Numbered from the stretch's first letter, positions 43,358-52,570 are shown. The stretch is 64,000 bases of DNA from Kineosporia aurantiaca JCM 3230 (GCA_000719025.1 JODP01000003.1:496001-560000); one strand, 5' to 3'. Notes: generated by a model from the sequence alone, not told the origin. Program-made: numbers and translations.

Positions 43358-44629
43358 TCAGGTGGTGAACAGCTTCTTCCCGAACCAGTCGCCGGGCCCG
43401 CTCAGCCCGGGCGGGACGGCGAAGACGGCGCTGCTGGTGTGCCGGATGTACTCGTTCAGCGCGTCGTTCTGTCCGAGCCGGCGCTGGATCGGCACGAACT
43501 GCTTCGCCGGATCCGCCTGGTAGCAGATGAAGAACAGCCCGGCGTCCAGCAGTCCGGTGTCGGCGTCGATCCCGTCGGTGTAGGAGTAGCCCCGGCGCAG
43601 GATTTTCATACCGCCGTTGGTGGCCGGGGCGGCCAGCCGGATGTGGGCGTTCTTCGGGATCAGCGGGGTGCCGTCGCTGTTCTTGGCGCTGAGGTCGACG
43701 GTGTCGAACTCCTGGTGGCCGCCCAGCGGCGCGCCGGTGGACTTGGCCCGCCCGAAAACCGCCTCCTGGTCGGAAAGGAAGTCGGTGTCCCAGGATTCGA
43801 TCAGCATCCGGATCCGGCGGGTGACCAGGTAGCTGCCCCCGGTCATCCAGGACTGGTCGCCGGATTCGCCCACCCAGACGAAATCGTCCATGTCGCCGGT
43901 GTTCTCAGCCAGGATGTTGTTGGTTCCGTCCTTGAACCCCATCAGGTTGCGCGGGGTGCTCTCGGACTTCGAGGTGGTCGAGGTGCGGCCGAAACCCAGC
44001 TGGGTCCAGCGCAGGACGGCCGTTCCGCGGGCCATCCGGGCGAAGTTCCGGATCACGTGGAAGGCCACCTGCGGATCGTTCGAGCAGGCCTGCACCCCAA
44101 TGTCGCCGCCGCTGCGGTTCGGGTCGAGGGTGTCGCCGGCGAAGGCGGGCAGGTCCTTCAGCGCGGCCGGGCGCAGGTCGGTCAGGCCGAACCGGTCGTC
44201 GAACAGGGAAGGTCCAAAGCCCACGGTGATGGTCAGATTCGCGGGATCGAGGTCGAACGCCTCGCCGGTGTCGAGCGGCGGCGCGGCCGGGTTGGAGTTG
44301 GCGCTGCCGTTCCCGCCGACCGGCTGCCCGGTCGTCATCTGATGGGCGGCCGCGGCCCAGAGCCCGAGCATGGTCTGCAGGGCCATCGGGTCGGTGCTGG
44401 TGACGTCGAAAGCGGCGAAGGCGAGCCGGTCCTGGGCCGGCGTGGCGATCCCGGCCTGGTGGGCGCCGTACAGCGACACCTGGTTCGACACCGCGGCGGT
44501 GGCGGGCCGGCCTGCGTCCTCGGTGGCCCTCGAGACACCGAAACCGGCTGCTCCGGCGCCGGCCACGCCGAGCGCGCCGCCGAGGAATCGGCGGCGGCTC
44601 GGCGCAGTGGGCTTGTCGTCGGTACCCAA
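43358..44629 (-). CDS. efeB: Dyp-type heme peroxidase of the iron-uptake system (EfeB)
   Basis: A 423-residue heme peroxidase exported by the Tat pathway; the signal is SRRRFLGGALGVAGAGAAGF at residues 11-30. The Dyp motif GFKDGTN (residues 231-237) holds the catalytic Asp. Later blocks (GGSYLVTRRIRM, HIRLAAPATNGGMKILRRGYSY) carry the heme-ligand His and Arg. EfeB oxidises or extracts iron for uptake in the EfeUOB system. It starts 2 nt after the efeO stop and is last in the operon. Confidence 0.93.
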   Translation of the reverse strand: MGTDDKPTAPSRRRFLGGALGVAGAGAAGFGVSRATEDAGRPATAAVSNQVSLYGAHQAGIATPAQDRLAFAAFDVTSTDPMALQTMLGLWAAAAHQMTTGQPVGGNGSANSNPAAPPLDTGEAFDLDPANLTITVGFGPSLFDDRFGLTDLRPAALKDLPAFAGDTLDPNRSGGDIGVQACSNDPQVAFHVIRNFARMARGTAVLRWTQLGFGRTSTTSKSESTPRNLMGFKDGTNNILAENTGDMDDFVWVGESGDQSWMTGGSYLVTRRIRMLIESWDTDFLSDQEAVFGRAKSTGAPLGGHQEFDTVDLSAKNSDGTPLIPKNAHIRLAAPATNGGMKILRRGYSYTDGIDADTGLLDAGLFFICYQADPAKQFVPIQRRLGQNDALNEYIRHTSSAVFAVPPGLSGPGDWFGKKLFTT

Positions 44630-44631
44630 GA

Positions 44632-45816
44632 TCAGTGACTGACCTTGGCGGCGACCTTGGACAACGGCTCCTGGACGGCCTTCACGGCGGCGGCGAAGCC
44701 CCTCTTGTCCGCGGCGGTCAGGTCGCCATAGAGCTTGTAGCCCGACGGCTCGTTCGCGTCCTCGTACTTCTTCAGCAGGTCCGAGAGCGCGGTGAAGTTG
44801 GTCGCGACCTGCTTGGACAGCGCCGGGTCGATCTGGTCCAGGGCCGGCTCCAGGTCGGCGAAGGCCTGCTGGGCGCCCTCCAGGTTGCCGGAGAAGTCGA
44901 GCAGGTCGATGTGCGAGTACCGCTCCTCCTCACCGGTGATCTTCGAGCCGGCCACCTCGTCGAGCAGTTCCTGGGCCCCGTTGGCCAGCTCGTAGGGCTG
45001 GTAGCTGAGGTCCTTGGTCAGGGTCTGCAACTGGGCGGCGTTCGCGGCCAGGCCGTCGCCCAGGTCGCCCAGGCCCTTCAGGCTCTTGTCCTGGAACAGG
45101 CCCTTCTCGATCGGGTGGAAACCGGTCCACTGCGACGCGGGCACGTCGCCGGCCCGGGCGTCGAGCGCGGCATCCAGGTCGGTCTTGCCCGCGGTGAAGG
45201 ACTCGGCCACGGCCTCGATCTTCTCGTAGTACGGGCGGGCCTTGGCGTAGGCGGTCTGAGCCGCCTCCAGGTCGGTGCCGTGCAGCGCCTTGTCCAGCGC
45301 TTCGGTGCTGGTGACCAGGTAGCCGACCTGGTCGTTGATGTAGGCCGCGTACTCCTTGGTGCCCTCGGAGTAGAGGTCGGTCAGGCTGCTGTCGGCCGAC
45401 GAGGCGGCGGTGCCGGACACCGTCAGGGCGGTGTTCTCGGTGGTCGCGCCGGGGCAGTAGAGCGTGTAACTGCCGGCCGGGACGTTGACCGAGAAGGTGC
45501 CCTTGAAGCCGGGCGGCAGGTTCTCCTTCTCCCCGATGATCCGCTGGCCGCCGAGCAGTTCGACCTCGCTGACCGCGGTGGCGTCCTGGTTGCTGATGTT
45601 GAAGGTGACCGCGCCGGCCTCGAAGTCGGTGCGGTCCGGCTTGCAGCCGTCGGCCGAGGTGACGGTGATGTTGGCCGTGTGCGCGTCGCCGGCGGTGGCC
45701 GGCTGGGCCCCCGCGGCGGTGCCGCCGGAGGACGATCCGCCACAGGCGGTGACGCCGACGGCCAGGCCGGCGGTGATGGCGGCCAGGGTGAGGCGGCGCG
45801 CAGGGCGGGCGAACAT
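44632..45816 (-). CDS. efeO: Iron uptake system lipoprotein EfeO (cupredoxin + M75 domain)
   Basis: A 394-residue exported protein. The lipobox VTACGG ends the signal peptide. An N-terminal cupredoxin-like domain (about 45-145) is followed by the imelysin/M75 domain, with the metal motif HPIEKGLF around residue 235 (HxxE). It is thought to bind ferrous/ferric iron and pass it to EfeU. It lies 44 nt downstream of efeU and 2 nt before efeB. Confidence 0.92.
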   Translation of the reverse strand: MFARPARRLTLAAITAGLAVGVTACGGSSSGGTAAGAQPATAGDAHTANITVTSADGCKPDRTDFEAGAVTFNISNQDATAVSEVELLGGQRIIGEKENLPPGFKGTFSVNVPAGSYTLYCPGATTENTALTVSGTAASSADSSLTDLYSEGTKEYAAYINDQVGYLVTSTEALDKALHGTDLEAAQTAYAKARPYYEKIEAVAESFTAGKTDLDAALDARAGDVPASQWTGFHPIEKGLFQDKSLKGLGDLGDGLAANAAQLQTLTKDLSYQPYELANGAQELLDEVAGSKITGEEERYSHIDLLDFSGNLEGAQQAFADLEPALDQIDPALSKQVATNFTALSDLLKKYEDANEPSGYKLYGDLTAADKRGFAAAVKAVQEPLSKVAAKVSH

Positions 45817-45860
45817 TCGGACTCCTTGGTCGGGGCTACGGGGAAGCAGTGGTGGGGGGT

Positions 45861-47462
45861 CTAGCCGGAAACCGGCTGGGGCGTCTTGGCCCCGGCCGGC
45901 GGTTGAGCGGTTCTGCGCCGGGCGACGGTCAGGGCCGTCCCGGTGGCCGCGGCCAGGGCGGCGAGCACGCCGAACACCACGGCCAGGGCGGATTGAAGAC
46001 GTCGGTGGTCACCGGCGTCGGAGTCGTCATGGGCGGCGGTCAGGGCCCGGGTGACGTCGGCCGCGGCGAACTGGGCGGTGGCCGGGGCGACCTTGATCGG
46101 GATGGTGCCGATGGACGACGTCGCGGTCAGGGTCAGGGACTCGGTCCAGACCAGGTCCACCACCCGGCCGGTGTCGGCCGACACCGTGACCGTGAGCTGC
46201 TGCGTGGCGGCATAGCTGACCGGGACGGAACCGTCACCCGACTCGCCCGCTCCCCGGACCCCGAGGGGAAGGCGTCCCCCATTGGCCGTGGCGAGATCCG
46301 CGTAGGTGAGGCGCGCCGGGCCCTTGGGGGCGGTCGCCTCGTCGTCGGTGAGGGCGTAGGTCTGCACGGCGATGCCGCCCTCAGTGGTGTCACCGGTGTG
46401 CTTCAGCGTGACGGTTCGGGGGGTGGCGGGCAGCAGAGGACGTTTGTCGGAGAGGTCGGAGGTGCTGTCCAGGGACGAGCCCGGCGGCACGGTTACCGAG
46501 AAACGATTGCCCGAGAGCAACTGCGCCGACAGATCACCGGAAGTGGTGACGGGGCGGACGGCCGGGGCCGAGGGCAGGGTGAGGGCCAGAGCCAGCGCGG
46601 CCACGGCGCTGACCGCGGTGACGGCGAACGCGATCCGGATCTGCAGCGCCCGGCCCGGTCCCTTGCCGGGCGGCCAGGCCACGTAGAGCAGCATCGGGAT
46701 CAGGTAGAGCAGCCAGGCCACCAGCTCGATCAGCACCGGGCGGGGCTGCAGCCCGAGCACCCCGGTCAGGATCGAGGACTGGACGCTGCCCGGCCGGACC
46801 AGCGAGGAAAGGTCGACCGTGCTCTGCTGGCCCCAGTTCAGCCAGCCGGCCTCGTGCGCGGTGTGCAGTGCGGAGACCACCAGACCGGCCGCGACCAGCA
46901 CCAGCACTGCACCGGTGATCCGGAAGAACTTGGAGAGGTTGAGCCGCAGTCCGCCGCGGAAGACCGCCCAGCCGAGCCCGACCGAGATCAGGATGCCCAG
47001 CACGGCCCCGATCCAGGCGCTCTGCCCGGAGTCGCTCTCGTTGAACGCCGCGAGCAGGAAGACCACGGTCTCCAGGCCCTCCCGGATCACCGCCAGGAAG
47101 GCCATCACGACCAGCGCCCAGGCCGAGCCCTCGGCCAGCGCCGATCCGGCCACGCCCTCCAGCTGGCCCTTCAGGTCACGGGAGTGCCGGCGCATCCAGA
47201 TGACCATGTAACTGACCATGGCCACGGCGAACGCGCCGATCACGGTCTCCAGGCCCTCCTGCTGCCGCTGCGGGAGCTCGCGGGAGACCAGCTCCAGGGC
47301 GACGCCGGCCGCCACACAGAGCAGGACCGCCGCCGCGACCCCCAGGAAGACCCAGCGCAGCAGGTCCCGGCGGTCGCGCTGGGCGAGGAAGGCGGCCACG
47401 ATGCCGACGATCAGTGCGGCCTCGAGTCCTTCCCGCAGCCCGATCACGAACGTGGGCAGCAT
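45861..47462 (-). CDS. efeU: Ferrous iron permease EfeU (FTR1 family) with C-terminal extension
   Basis: A 533-residue permease. The seven-helix FTR1 core has two REGLE motifs, LREGLEAALI (residue 9) and IREGLETVVF (residue 125), the iron path of the family. After the core (about residue 275) comes an extra region of about 250 residues: an extracytoplasmic beta-rich segment and a last membrane helix near residue 505. Typical EfeU is about 280 residues, so this is the extended form. First gene of efeUOB, with an IdeR-like box 47-65 nt before its start. Confidence 0.92.
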   Translation of the reverse strand: MLPTFVIGLREGLEAALIVGIVAAFLAQRDRRDLLRWVFLGVAAAVLLCVAAGVALELVSRELPQRQQEGLETVIGAFAVAMVSYMVIWMRRHSRDLKGQLEGVAGSALAEGSAWALVVMAFLAVIREGLETVVFLLAAFNESDSGQSAWIGAVLGILISVGLGWAVFRGGLRLNLSKFFRITGAVLVLVAAGLVVSALHTAHEAGWLNWGQQSTVDLSSLVRPGSVQSSILTGVLGLQPRPVLIELVAWLLYLIPMLLYVAWPPGKGPGRALQIRIAFAVTAVSAVAALALALTLPSAPAVRPVTTSGDLSAQLLSGNRFSVTVPPGSSLDSTSDLSDKRPLLPATPRTVTLKHTGDTTEGGIAVQTYALTDDEATAPKGPARLTYADLATANGGRLPLGVRGAGESGDGSVPVSYAATQQLTVTVSADTGRVVDLVWTESLTLTATSSIGTIPIKVAPATAQFAAADVTRALTAAHDDSDAGDHRRLQSALAVVFGVLAALAAATGTALTVARRRTAQPPAGAKTPQPVSG

Positions 47463-47508
47463 GGGAACTCCGGTCGCTTGATGATCGTTTAATCAGGTTG
47501 GGACAGTG

Positions 47509-47527
47509 CAAGGCAAGCCTTACCTAA
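47509..47527 (-). promoter_or_regulatory. IdeR/DtxR-type iron box upstream of efeU
   Basis: Read on the minus strand the 19 bp are TTAGGTAAGGCTTGCCTTG. The consensus TWAGGTWAGSCTWACCTWA is matched at 17 of 19 positions when W and S are allowed. It sits 47 nt before the efeU start, where an iron-loaded IdeR dimer would block transcription. Confidence 0.75.
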
Positions 47528-47838
47528 GGGAAGGTAGTTCGCCGGGGCGAGTCTGCGCCAGTCCCTTGGTCCGGGGACTTTGTGCCCTGTGTCGCTTCCC
47601 GGCCGCGGCCCGTGACATTTCCGGCGGATTGCCGCGGAATCGGCCGACTTCTCCGGTTCCGGTGACGGTGCGGTCGTCCCCTGTGGCCTCTGGTGACCCG
47701 GCCCGCTCCGATCGGACCCCGTCCGCGCGTCCGACCATCTCGATGCCCGATGTGTCGCCCACGTCCGGTAGTTTCAGCAGGGTTCGTCAGACGTGCTGTT
47801 GTCCGCGGAGCCACTTCGCGGACGTTCGGAGGTAAGAA
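47528..47838. other. Gap between divergent efeU and AllH-like genes, no gene seen
   Basis: About 310 nt. Frames of up to 80 codons exist but show low-complexity Arg/Gly/Ser composition and no start with a ribosome binding site. A promoter for the plus-strand gene is expected near its 3' end; no clear -35/-10 pair was recognised. Confidence 0.5.
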
Positions 47839-48723
47839 ATGACGGCCGCGAGCCTGACCCTGTTCCCGCTGCTCGCCGGGCCGGCCAGACCCGCGCGGGT
47901 GAGTGCGATCGTGTCGGGCGCTGTCTACCTCGAACTCGATCCGATGACCGCGGACGACGGCCAGTTCCACCCCGGGGCCGTGGTCGCCCTGCTCGATCCG
48001 GAGGCCGTCCAGCTCCCGATCGGCCTGACCCTGCCGCCCGAGGTCGCCCACCTGGTGCCGGTGATGGTGGACGGAGCGCCGGTCTCGCCGGGCACGATCA
48101 CCTTCGGCTACGGCGCGGTGTCGATGGCCGGGATCCGGCTGCCGGTGCTGCGCTGGTGGAACCCGAGCGTGCCCAAGCAGGTCCTGCCCCCGCCGGCCCC
48201 CGAACTGCTGCCCACCGCGCTGCTCGAGGAACTGCTCGCCGACGCCGCCGAGCCCCTGGCCGACGGCCTCAAGCTGCTGCGCGCCGGCGACACCGAGACA
48301 GCCTTCGAAGCTCTCCTCGGCACCGGCCCGGGCCTTACCCCGGCCGGCGACGACGCCCTGGTCGGCGCCCTCGCTGCCCTCGCTGCCTGGGCCCCCCGCT
48401 CCACCGCGCACCGCGTCCTGGCCGAAGGCGTGGCCAAGGCCGACGGCCGCACCACCGCCATTTCCGCCGCCCTACTGCGCTCTGCGGTCACCGGCCACGT
48501 AGTCCCCCCGCTCATCCGCTTCGTCGGCGCCCTGAGCACCGGCGACCCGGCAGCCATCCGTCCCGCTCTGGACGAGGTGCTCCCGGTCGGCGCCAGCTCC
48601 GGCGCCGCCATGGCCGCCGGCGCTGTAGCCCAGCTGACCTGCCTGATGCAGGGCCCGCGGCGGCGCCGAGTGGCGATCGACGCGACCGGCCCGATCGGTG
48701 CGTTCGGCGCCTTCACCGCCTGA
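47839..48723 (+). CDS. DUF2877 (AllH-like) protein
   Basis: A 294-residue cytoplasmic protein. The family hallmark LLGTGPGLTPAGDDALVGALAAL is at about residues 155-178, and the N-terminus has SAIVSGAVYLEL and FHPGAVVALLD. Family members include AllH, linked to carbamoyl-group transfer in allantoin breakdown, but many are uncharacterised. No allantoin or carbamate kinase gene is next to it here. The GAGGTAAGA just before ATG 47839 acts as ribosome binding site. Confidence 0.75.
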   Translation: MTAASLTLFPLLAGPARPARVSAIVSGAVYLELDPMTADDGQFHPGAVVALLDPEAVQLPIGLTLPPEVAHLVPVMVDGAPVSPGTITFGYGAVSMAGIRLPVLRWWNPSVPKQVLPPPAPELLPTALLEELLADAAEPLADGLKLLRAGDTETAFEALLGTGPGLTPAGDDALVGALAALAAWAPRSTAHRVLAEGVAKADGRTTAISAALLRSAVTGHVVPPLIRFVGALSTGDPAAIRPALDEVLPVGASSGAAMAAGAVAQLTCLMQGPRRRRVAIDATGPIGAFGAFTA

Positions 48724-49009
48724 TCCGCGCCGGTCCCAGGTCCGTCCGGGCCGTCCTCGTCACGATCCGATGGTGGCTGCGCCCGGACGTTCCGGGCCGG
48801 CCGCGCGGTGAGCGGGTCAATCGCCGATTTCGCCCCCTAATGTCGTTGCACTGAGTAGTCAGTCATGGCGATTCGGTGATGCAACGTGCTCCGGATGAGC
48901 TGTTTGGGTGAGCCCTGGAATTCGCAGTTATAAGCCGTGAGGGCGCGTCGATAGGTGCCTCGGTGGGGTTCAAGAGGGACCCCGAAGATCTCTCACGGAG
49001 GAGACACGC

Positions 49010-50095
49010 ATGCGTACCCCCAAGATCACGGCCAAGCGGGCCATGGGCCTCACTCTCGCCGGCGTCCTGGCCGTTGCGGGCACAGTAGCGGTCGCCAATG
49101 TTTCTTCGGCCGCCTCGGTGCAGGCGCTGAAGCTGAGCAGCGCCACCGGCGGCCCGGCGGCCGGCACGGTCCTCACCGTGACCGGCAAGGACTTCCAGTC
49201 CGCGGCGGGTACCAACAAGGTCGGGAACATCTACTTCTCCACCGCCACCTGCGTCGCCAACGCCAGCCCGGCGGCTGCGGACGTGCCGTCGGTGACCAAC
49301 GTCGTCTCGGCCACGAAGCTGACGATCACGACCAAGGCCCTGGCCGCGACCAACGGCACCAAGGGCACCGCCTACTACCTCTGTGTGCAGGACGTGGCCG
49401 GCGCGAACGTCGTCGGTTCGGCCAAGTACACCGTCTACCCGGCTCCGTACATCAACGCCAGCGGTTACCTCTCCTCGGCCACGGGGCCGAGCCTGGGTGG
49501 GACCACGGTGACGATCACCGGTGAGAACTTCAGCACCAAGACCACCGCTACCATCGGCGGCAAGGCGCTCACCGGCGTCAAGGTCGTTCTCGGCAGCGGC
49601 ACGGACGCCACCGCCTCGAACGGCGACGACACCCTGACCGGCATGGTGCCGGCGGGTACGGCCGGATCCGCGGTGGCTCTGGCCGTGACCGGTCTGGGCG
49701 GCACCACGACCCAGGCCTCGGCCTTCACCTACGTGTCGGCCGCCTCGGTGGAGCCGTCGTCCGGTAGCGGCGCGGCGAACAACGTCATCACCGTGAACGG
49801 GATCGGCTTCTCGAGCAAGACGTTCGCGAACGCGGCCGTGGCCGCCACCACGTCGTCCGAGGTCGTCCTCTCGCCGGCCGGGGCCATCGTCACCACGACC
49901 CTGCCCGGTAGCCCGGTCTACTGCACCAGCGTCCAGGTGGTCAGTGACACCGAGCTCAACTGCAAGCTGCCCGCCCTGCTGACCACGGCGGCCGGTGCCT
50001 ACACGGTTCAGGTTGTCGACACCACCTCGGCCACCGCGGTGACCAGCGCGACCGGCGTCTCGAAGGGCGCCACCTACACCGCGGCCGCCTTCTGA
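49010..50095 (+). CDS. Secreted IPT/TIG-repeat protein
   Basis: A 361-residue exported protein. The signal peptide is residues 1-35 (ending SSAAS). Three Ig-like IPT/TIG domains follow, each marked by G-x-x-V-T-V-x-G-x-x-F: GTVLTVTGKDF, GTTVTITGENF and NNVITVNGIGF. Six or more Cys could form disulfides in domains 1 and 3. No anchor is seen, so it may be released or bound to the wall. GGAGGAG lies 7 nt before the ATG. A 286-nt gap precedes it and probably holds a long leader; a strong terminator follows. Confidence 0.8.
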   Translation: MRTPKITAKRAMGLTLAGVLAVAGTVAVANVSSAASVQALKLSSATGGPAAGTVLTVTGKDFQSAAGTNKVGNIYFSTATCVANASPAAADVPSVTNVVSATKLTITTKALAATNGTKGTAYYLCVQDVAGANVVGSAKYTVYPAPYINASGYLSSATGPSLGGTTVTITGENFSTKTTATIGGKALTGVKVVLGSGTDATASNGDDTLTGMVPAGTAGSAVALAVTGLGGTTTQASAFTYVSAASVEPSSGSGAANNVITVNGIGFSSKTFANAAVAATTSSEVVLSPAGAIVTTTLPGSPVYCTSVQVVSDTELNCKLPALLTTAAGAYTVQVVDTTSATAVTSATGVSKGATYTAAAF

Positions 50096-50131
50096 TCGGT
50101 CCGCAGTAGGAGTAAGTACGACCCGAACCAC

Positions 50132-50174
50132 CCGGAGCCCGGCCCTCATTGAGGGGCCGGGCTCCGGTCTTTTG
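50132..50174 (+). terminator. Terminator after the IPT/TIG gene
   Basis: Perfect 14-bp arms CCGGAGCCCGGCCC and GGGCCGGGCTCCGG (50132-50145, 50154-50167) around an 8-nt loop, then TCTTTTG. This is the most canonical terminator of the window. Confidence 0.88.
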
Positions 50175-50266
50175 CCGCCGCCCCACTCGCTGGGCACTCA
50201 ACCGCTGGGCAGCAGAGGCCGGATGGGCGAAGATGCGCTGACGGAACGGGTGAGCGGGAGGTCGGC

Positions 50267-50983
50267 GTGGCGGAACCAGATTTTCTCGTGGTGGTCGAGC
50301 AGGGCGCCGAGCGGTTCGCGGCCCGGCTGGAGCAGCTCGACCTCCAAGCCCGCGTCCCCTCCTGCCCCGGCTGGACCGTCTTCGATCTAGCCGACCACAT
50401 CGGCGGTATCCATCAGTGGGCCGCCCACGCGATCGTCCACAAGTCTCCGGACGGACAGCCCACACAGGCCCCGAAAGACCGCGCCGGGCTGGTCGCCTGG
50501 TACCAGGAATCGGCCGGATCCCTGCTGAACGTCCTGCAGGAGACCCCGGAAAACGCTGAGGTGTGGCACTTCGGGCCGAAGCCGCGGCTGGCCCGGTTCT
50601 GGCAGCGGCGGCAGGCGCACGAGGTGACGATGCATCTGCACGACCTGGAAATGGCTCTGGGGCAGACCGAACCGATCGACGCGGTGTTGGCCGCGGATGG
50701 GATCGACGAGGTTCGGAACGTGTTCTTTCCGCGGCAGGTGCGCCTGGGGCGAATTCCGGCACTCGAGCGGTCGTTGGCCGTGATCGTGGCCGAAACCGGT
50801 GATCGTCATGTGTTCTCGGGGGATGGTACAGAGGACGCACCAGCTGAGGTGACTGTCACGGCGCCGGCGGAGGTGTTGCTGCTGGCGTTGTGGCACCGGA
50901 TTCCGGCCGACGACGAGCGCCTGACTATCGAAGGAGACCCGGAGGCCGCTCGCGCGGTGCTGACCGCGGGGCTTACCGCCTGA
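50267..50983 (+). CDS. Mycothiol-dependent maleylpyruvate isomerase family protein (DinB-like)
   Basis: A 238-residue protein. The N-terminal DinB-like four-helix domain has the block VPSCPGWTVFDLADHIGGIHQW, with one metal-binding His, and later RRQAHEVTMHLHDLE with two more His, giving the metal site of mycothiol-dependent enzymes. A smaller C-terminal domain follows. The true substrate (maleylpyruvate or a mycothiol adduct) is not known. The GTG at 50267 has GGGAGG 6 nt upstream. The stop overlaps the end of the convergent methyltransferase gene. Confidence 0.85.
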   Translation: MAEPDFLVVVEQGAERFAARLEQLDLQARVPSCPGWTVFDLADHIGGIHQWAAHAIVHKSPDGQPTQAPKDRAGLVAWYQESAGSLLNVLQETPENAEVWHFGPKPRLARFWQRRQAHEVTMHLHDLEMALGQTEPIDAVLAADGIDEVRNVFFPRQVRLGRIPALERSLAVIVAETGDRHVFSGDGTEDAPAEVTVTAPAEVLLLALWHRIPADDERLTIEGDPEAARAVLTAGLTA

Positions 50984-51863
50984 CTGTCTCGCTGATCGCG
51001 TGGATCTGGTCCGGGCCCACCCGGCAGCAACCGCCGATGATGCGCGCGCCAGACCCAACCCAGCCCGAAACGTCCCCAATCAGCGAGTTTTCGGTGCCGG
51101 CGGGCGTCCAAACGCGATTCACCGCATCCCAGCCCTCACCGCTGTTGGGGTAGACCACGCCCGGCTTGCCGCTCGCCTCGACCGCTACGGCCACGGTGAC
51201 GCCGATCCCGGCCGGTTCGGTGCAGTTCGCGCCCACGGCAATGACCGAGGGCACGGACTTGGCCATTGCGTACGCCTCGGCGGCGGGTTCGCCCCGGCGG
51301 GTCTGCTGGGAAGACGTGGTCAGGCTGAGCCAGGCCGGATGCCCCAGCCGGTCCAGTTCGGCGAGCACAGCCTCGACCTCGATCAGCGAGGGAATGGTCT
51401 CCACGGCCAGCACGTCGGCTCCGGCCTCGGCCAGCATCTCCAGACGGGGGCGGTGGAAGGCCCGGAGCTCGGCTACGCCCACGTCGGTGCCGTAGTCGCC
51501 GGTGTACTCCGACCCATCGGCCAGCATGGCGCCGTACGGGCCGACCGAGCCGGCGACCAGCCCCGATCCGAATTCCTGGACAGCGCGGCGGGCCAGGGCG
51601 ACCGAGCGGCGGATCAGTTCATCGGCCGTAGCGGCGTCGAACCCGGCTCGGGCGAAGCCCTCCGGCGAGGCCTGATAGCTGGCGGTGGTGACGATGTCCG
51701 CGCCGGCCTCGAGGAAGGCCCGATGGGCAGCGGTGATCGCGTCCGGCGCGTCGAGCAGGAGCTGGGCCGACCAGAGTCGGCCGGAGATGTCGTGGCCCCG
51801 TCGCTCAAGCTCGGTGGACAGGCCTCCGTCCAAAATCAGAGGCCTGTCCGCAAGGTCGAGCAC
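50973..51863 (-). CDS. mmuM: Homocysteine S-methyltransferase
   Basis: A 296-residue Zn-dependent enzyme that makes methionine from homocysteine, using S-methylmethionine or SAM. The N-terminus has ILDGGLSTELERRG. The zinc cysteines are in VGANCTEP (about residue 220) and GGCCRVGP (near 285), the full C...CC set of the family. The GTG at 51863 starts 2 nt after the stop of the upstream DUF4235 gene, so the two may share a transcript. Confidence 0.92.
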   Translation of the reverse strand: MLDLADRPLILDGGLSTELERRGHDISGRLWSAQLLLDAPDAITAAHRAFLEAGADIVTTASYQASPEGFARAGFDAATADELIRRSVALARRAVQEFGSGLVAGSVGPYGAMLADGSEYTGDYGTDVGVAELRAFHRPRLEMLAEAGADVLAVETIPSLIEVEAVLAELDRLGHPAWLSLTTSSQQTRRGEPAAEAYAMAKSVPSVIAVGANCTEPAGIGVTVAVAVEASGKPGVVYPNSGEGWDAVNRVWTPAGTENSLIGDVSGWVGSGARIIGGCCRVGPDQIHAISETVRR

Positions 51864-51865
51864 GA

Positions 51866-52141
51866 TCAGTCCCGGACCAGGGCCTTCGGCATCGAGCCGG
51901 TGGACTTCACGTAGTAGGCCGCGGCCTGCCGGGTGGCGAACATCCGGGCGATCCCCATCACCGCACCGGACAGCGCCGCCCAGGCGATCGCCTCGCGCCA
52001 GGTGGTCTCCGGGTCCTCCGGCACGGTCGGCGGCTTGTTGCCGGTGGCGCCCTGCCAGATGAGGTTCAGCGTTCGGTTGGCCGCCTGGGCCGCCGCGATC
52101 GCGGAGACCGCCGACAGAACCTTCCACATCACCGAGTTCAT
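51866..52141 (-). CDS. DUF4235 small membrane-associated protein
   Basis: A 91-residue protein with the DUF4235 layout: an N-terminal VMWKVLSAVSAIAAAQAANR helix, a short polar loop (PPTVPEDPETTW) and a second helix REAIAWAALSGAVMGIARMFATR. The two helices are partly hydrophobic and may span or lie on the membrane. Its start overlaps the stop of the preceding small gene by 4 nt. Function unknown. Confidence 0.8.
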   Translation of the reverse strand: MNSVMWKVLSAVSAIAAAQAANRTLNLIWQGATGNKPPTVPEDPETTWREAIAWAALSGAVMGIARMFATRQAAAYYVKSTGSMPKALVRD

Positions 52142-52368
52142 ACCTTCTCCTCCACCGCCACGGACGTCCTGGAGCCATCCTCGCCCACCGGCGCCTCCCC
52201 GGCACCGCCAGGGTGTTCCACCAGGCCGATCACCCAGCGGACCACCGGGATCAGCACCGGCGCGCTGGCCCCGAGCATGCCGAGCAGGAGCAGCAGCGCG
52301 AGCAACCGGGCCAGGGGGCTGGGCCCGTGGCCCGACTGGGTCGTACTGCGCAGCATCCGGAGGATCAT
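52138..52368 (-). CDS. Small single-pass membrane protein
   Basis: A 76-residue protein with one long hydrophobic segment (about residues 20-48: LARLLALLLLLGMLG onward) and a Gly/Glu-rich tail. It overlaps the DUF4235 gene by ATGA and is therefore probably translated from the same message as DUF4235 and the methyltransferase. No family recognised. Confidence 0.65.
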   Translation of the reverse strand: MILRMLRSTTQSGHGPSPLARLLALLLLLGMLGASAPVLIPVVRWVIGLVEHPGGAGEAPVGEDGSRTSVAVEEKV

Positions 52369-52480
52369 CGGATCAGGGTGACACGCACGTGGCGATCCGT
52401 CCTAGCCCTTCACCGTGGGTTACCCGCGAGTGGCATCGGGGCTACAGCACAAACCGCTCAGTAGGTGTACCGTCACAACT

Positions 52481-52570
52481 GCGACAGGGGAGCGCCGTAA
52501 GGGGCGCTGAGAGTGTGGGCGACCACAGACCCTCGAACCTGATCCGGGTCATGCCGGCGAAGGGAGTCGG
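52481..52570 (+). promoter_or_regulatory. TPP (THI-element) riboswitch
   Basis: The conserved parts are in order: GGGGAGCGCC at 52487, GGCGCTGAGAG (P3 side, with the CUGAGA thiamine-sensing core) at 52503-52513, ACCCTCGAACCTGATCCGG (52539-52557) and GCCGGCGAAGGGA (52553-52565). CGAC (52482-52485) and GTCG (52566-52569) close helix P1. It lies about 105 nt before ykoE. TPP binding is expected to reduce expression of the importer. Confidence 0.93.

Noticed and set aside
47520..47762. An 80-codon minus-strand frame between efeU and the AllH-like gene
   Set aside because: No ribosome binding site, no recognisable domain, and it covers the iron box region downstream of which efeU is expected to be transcribed.
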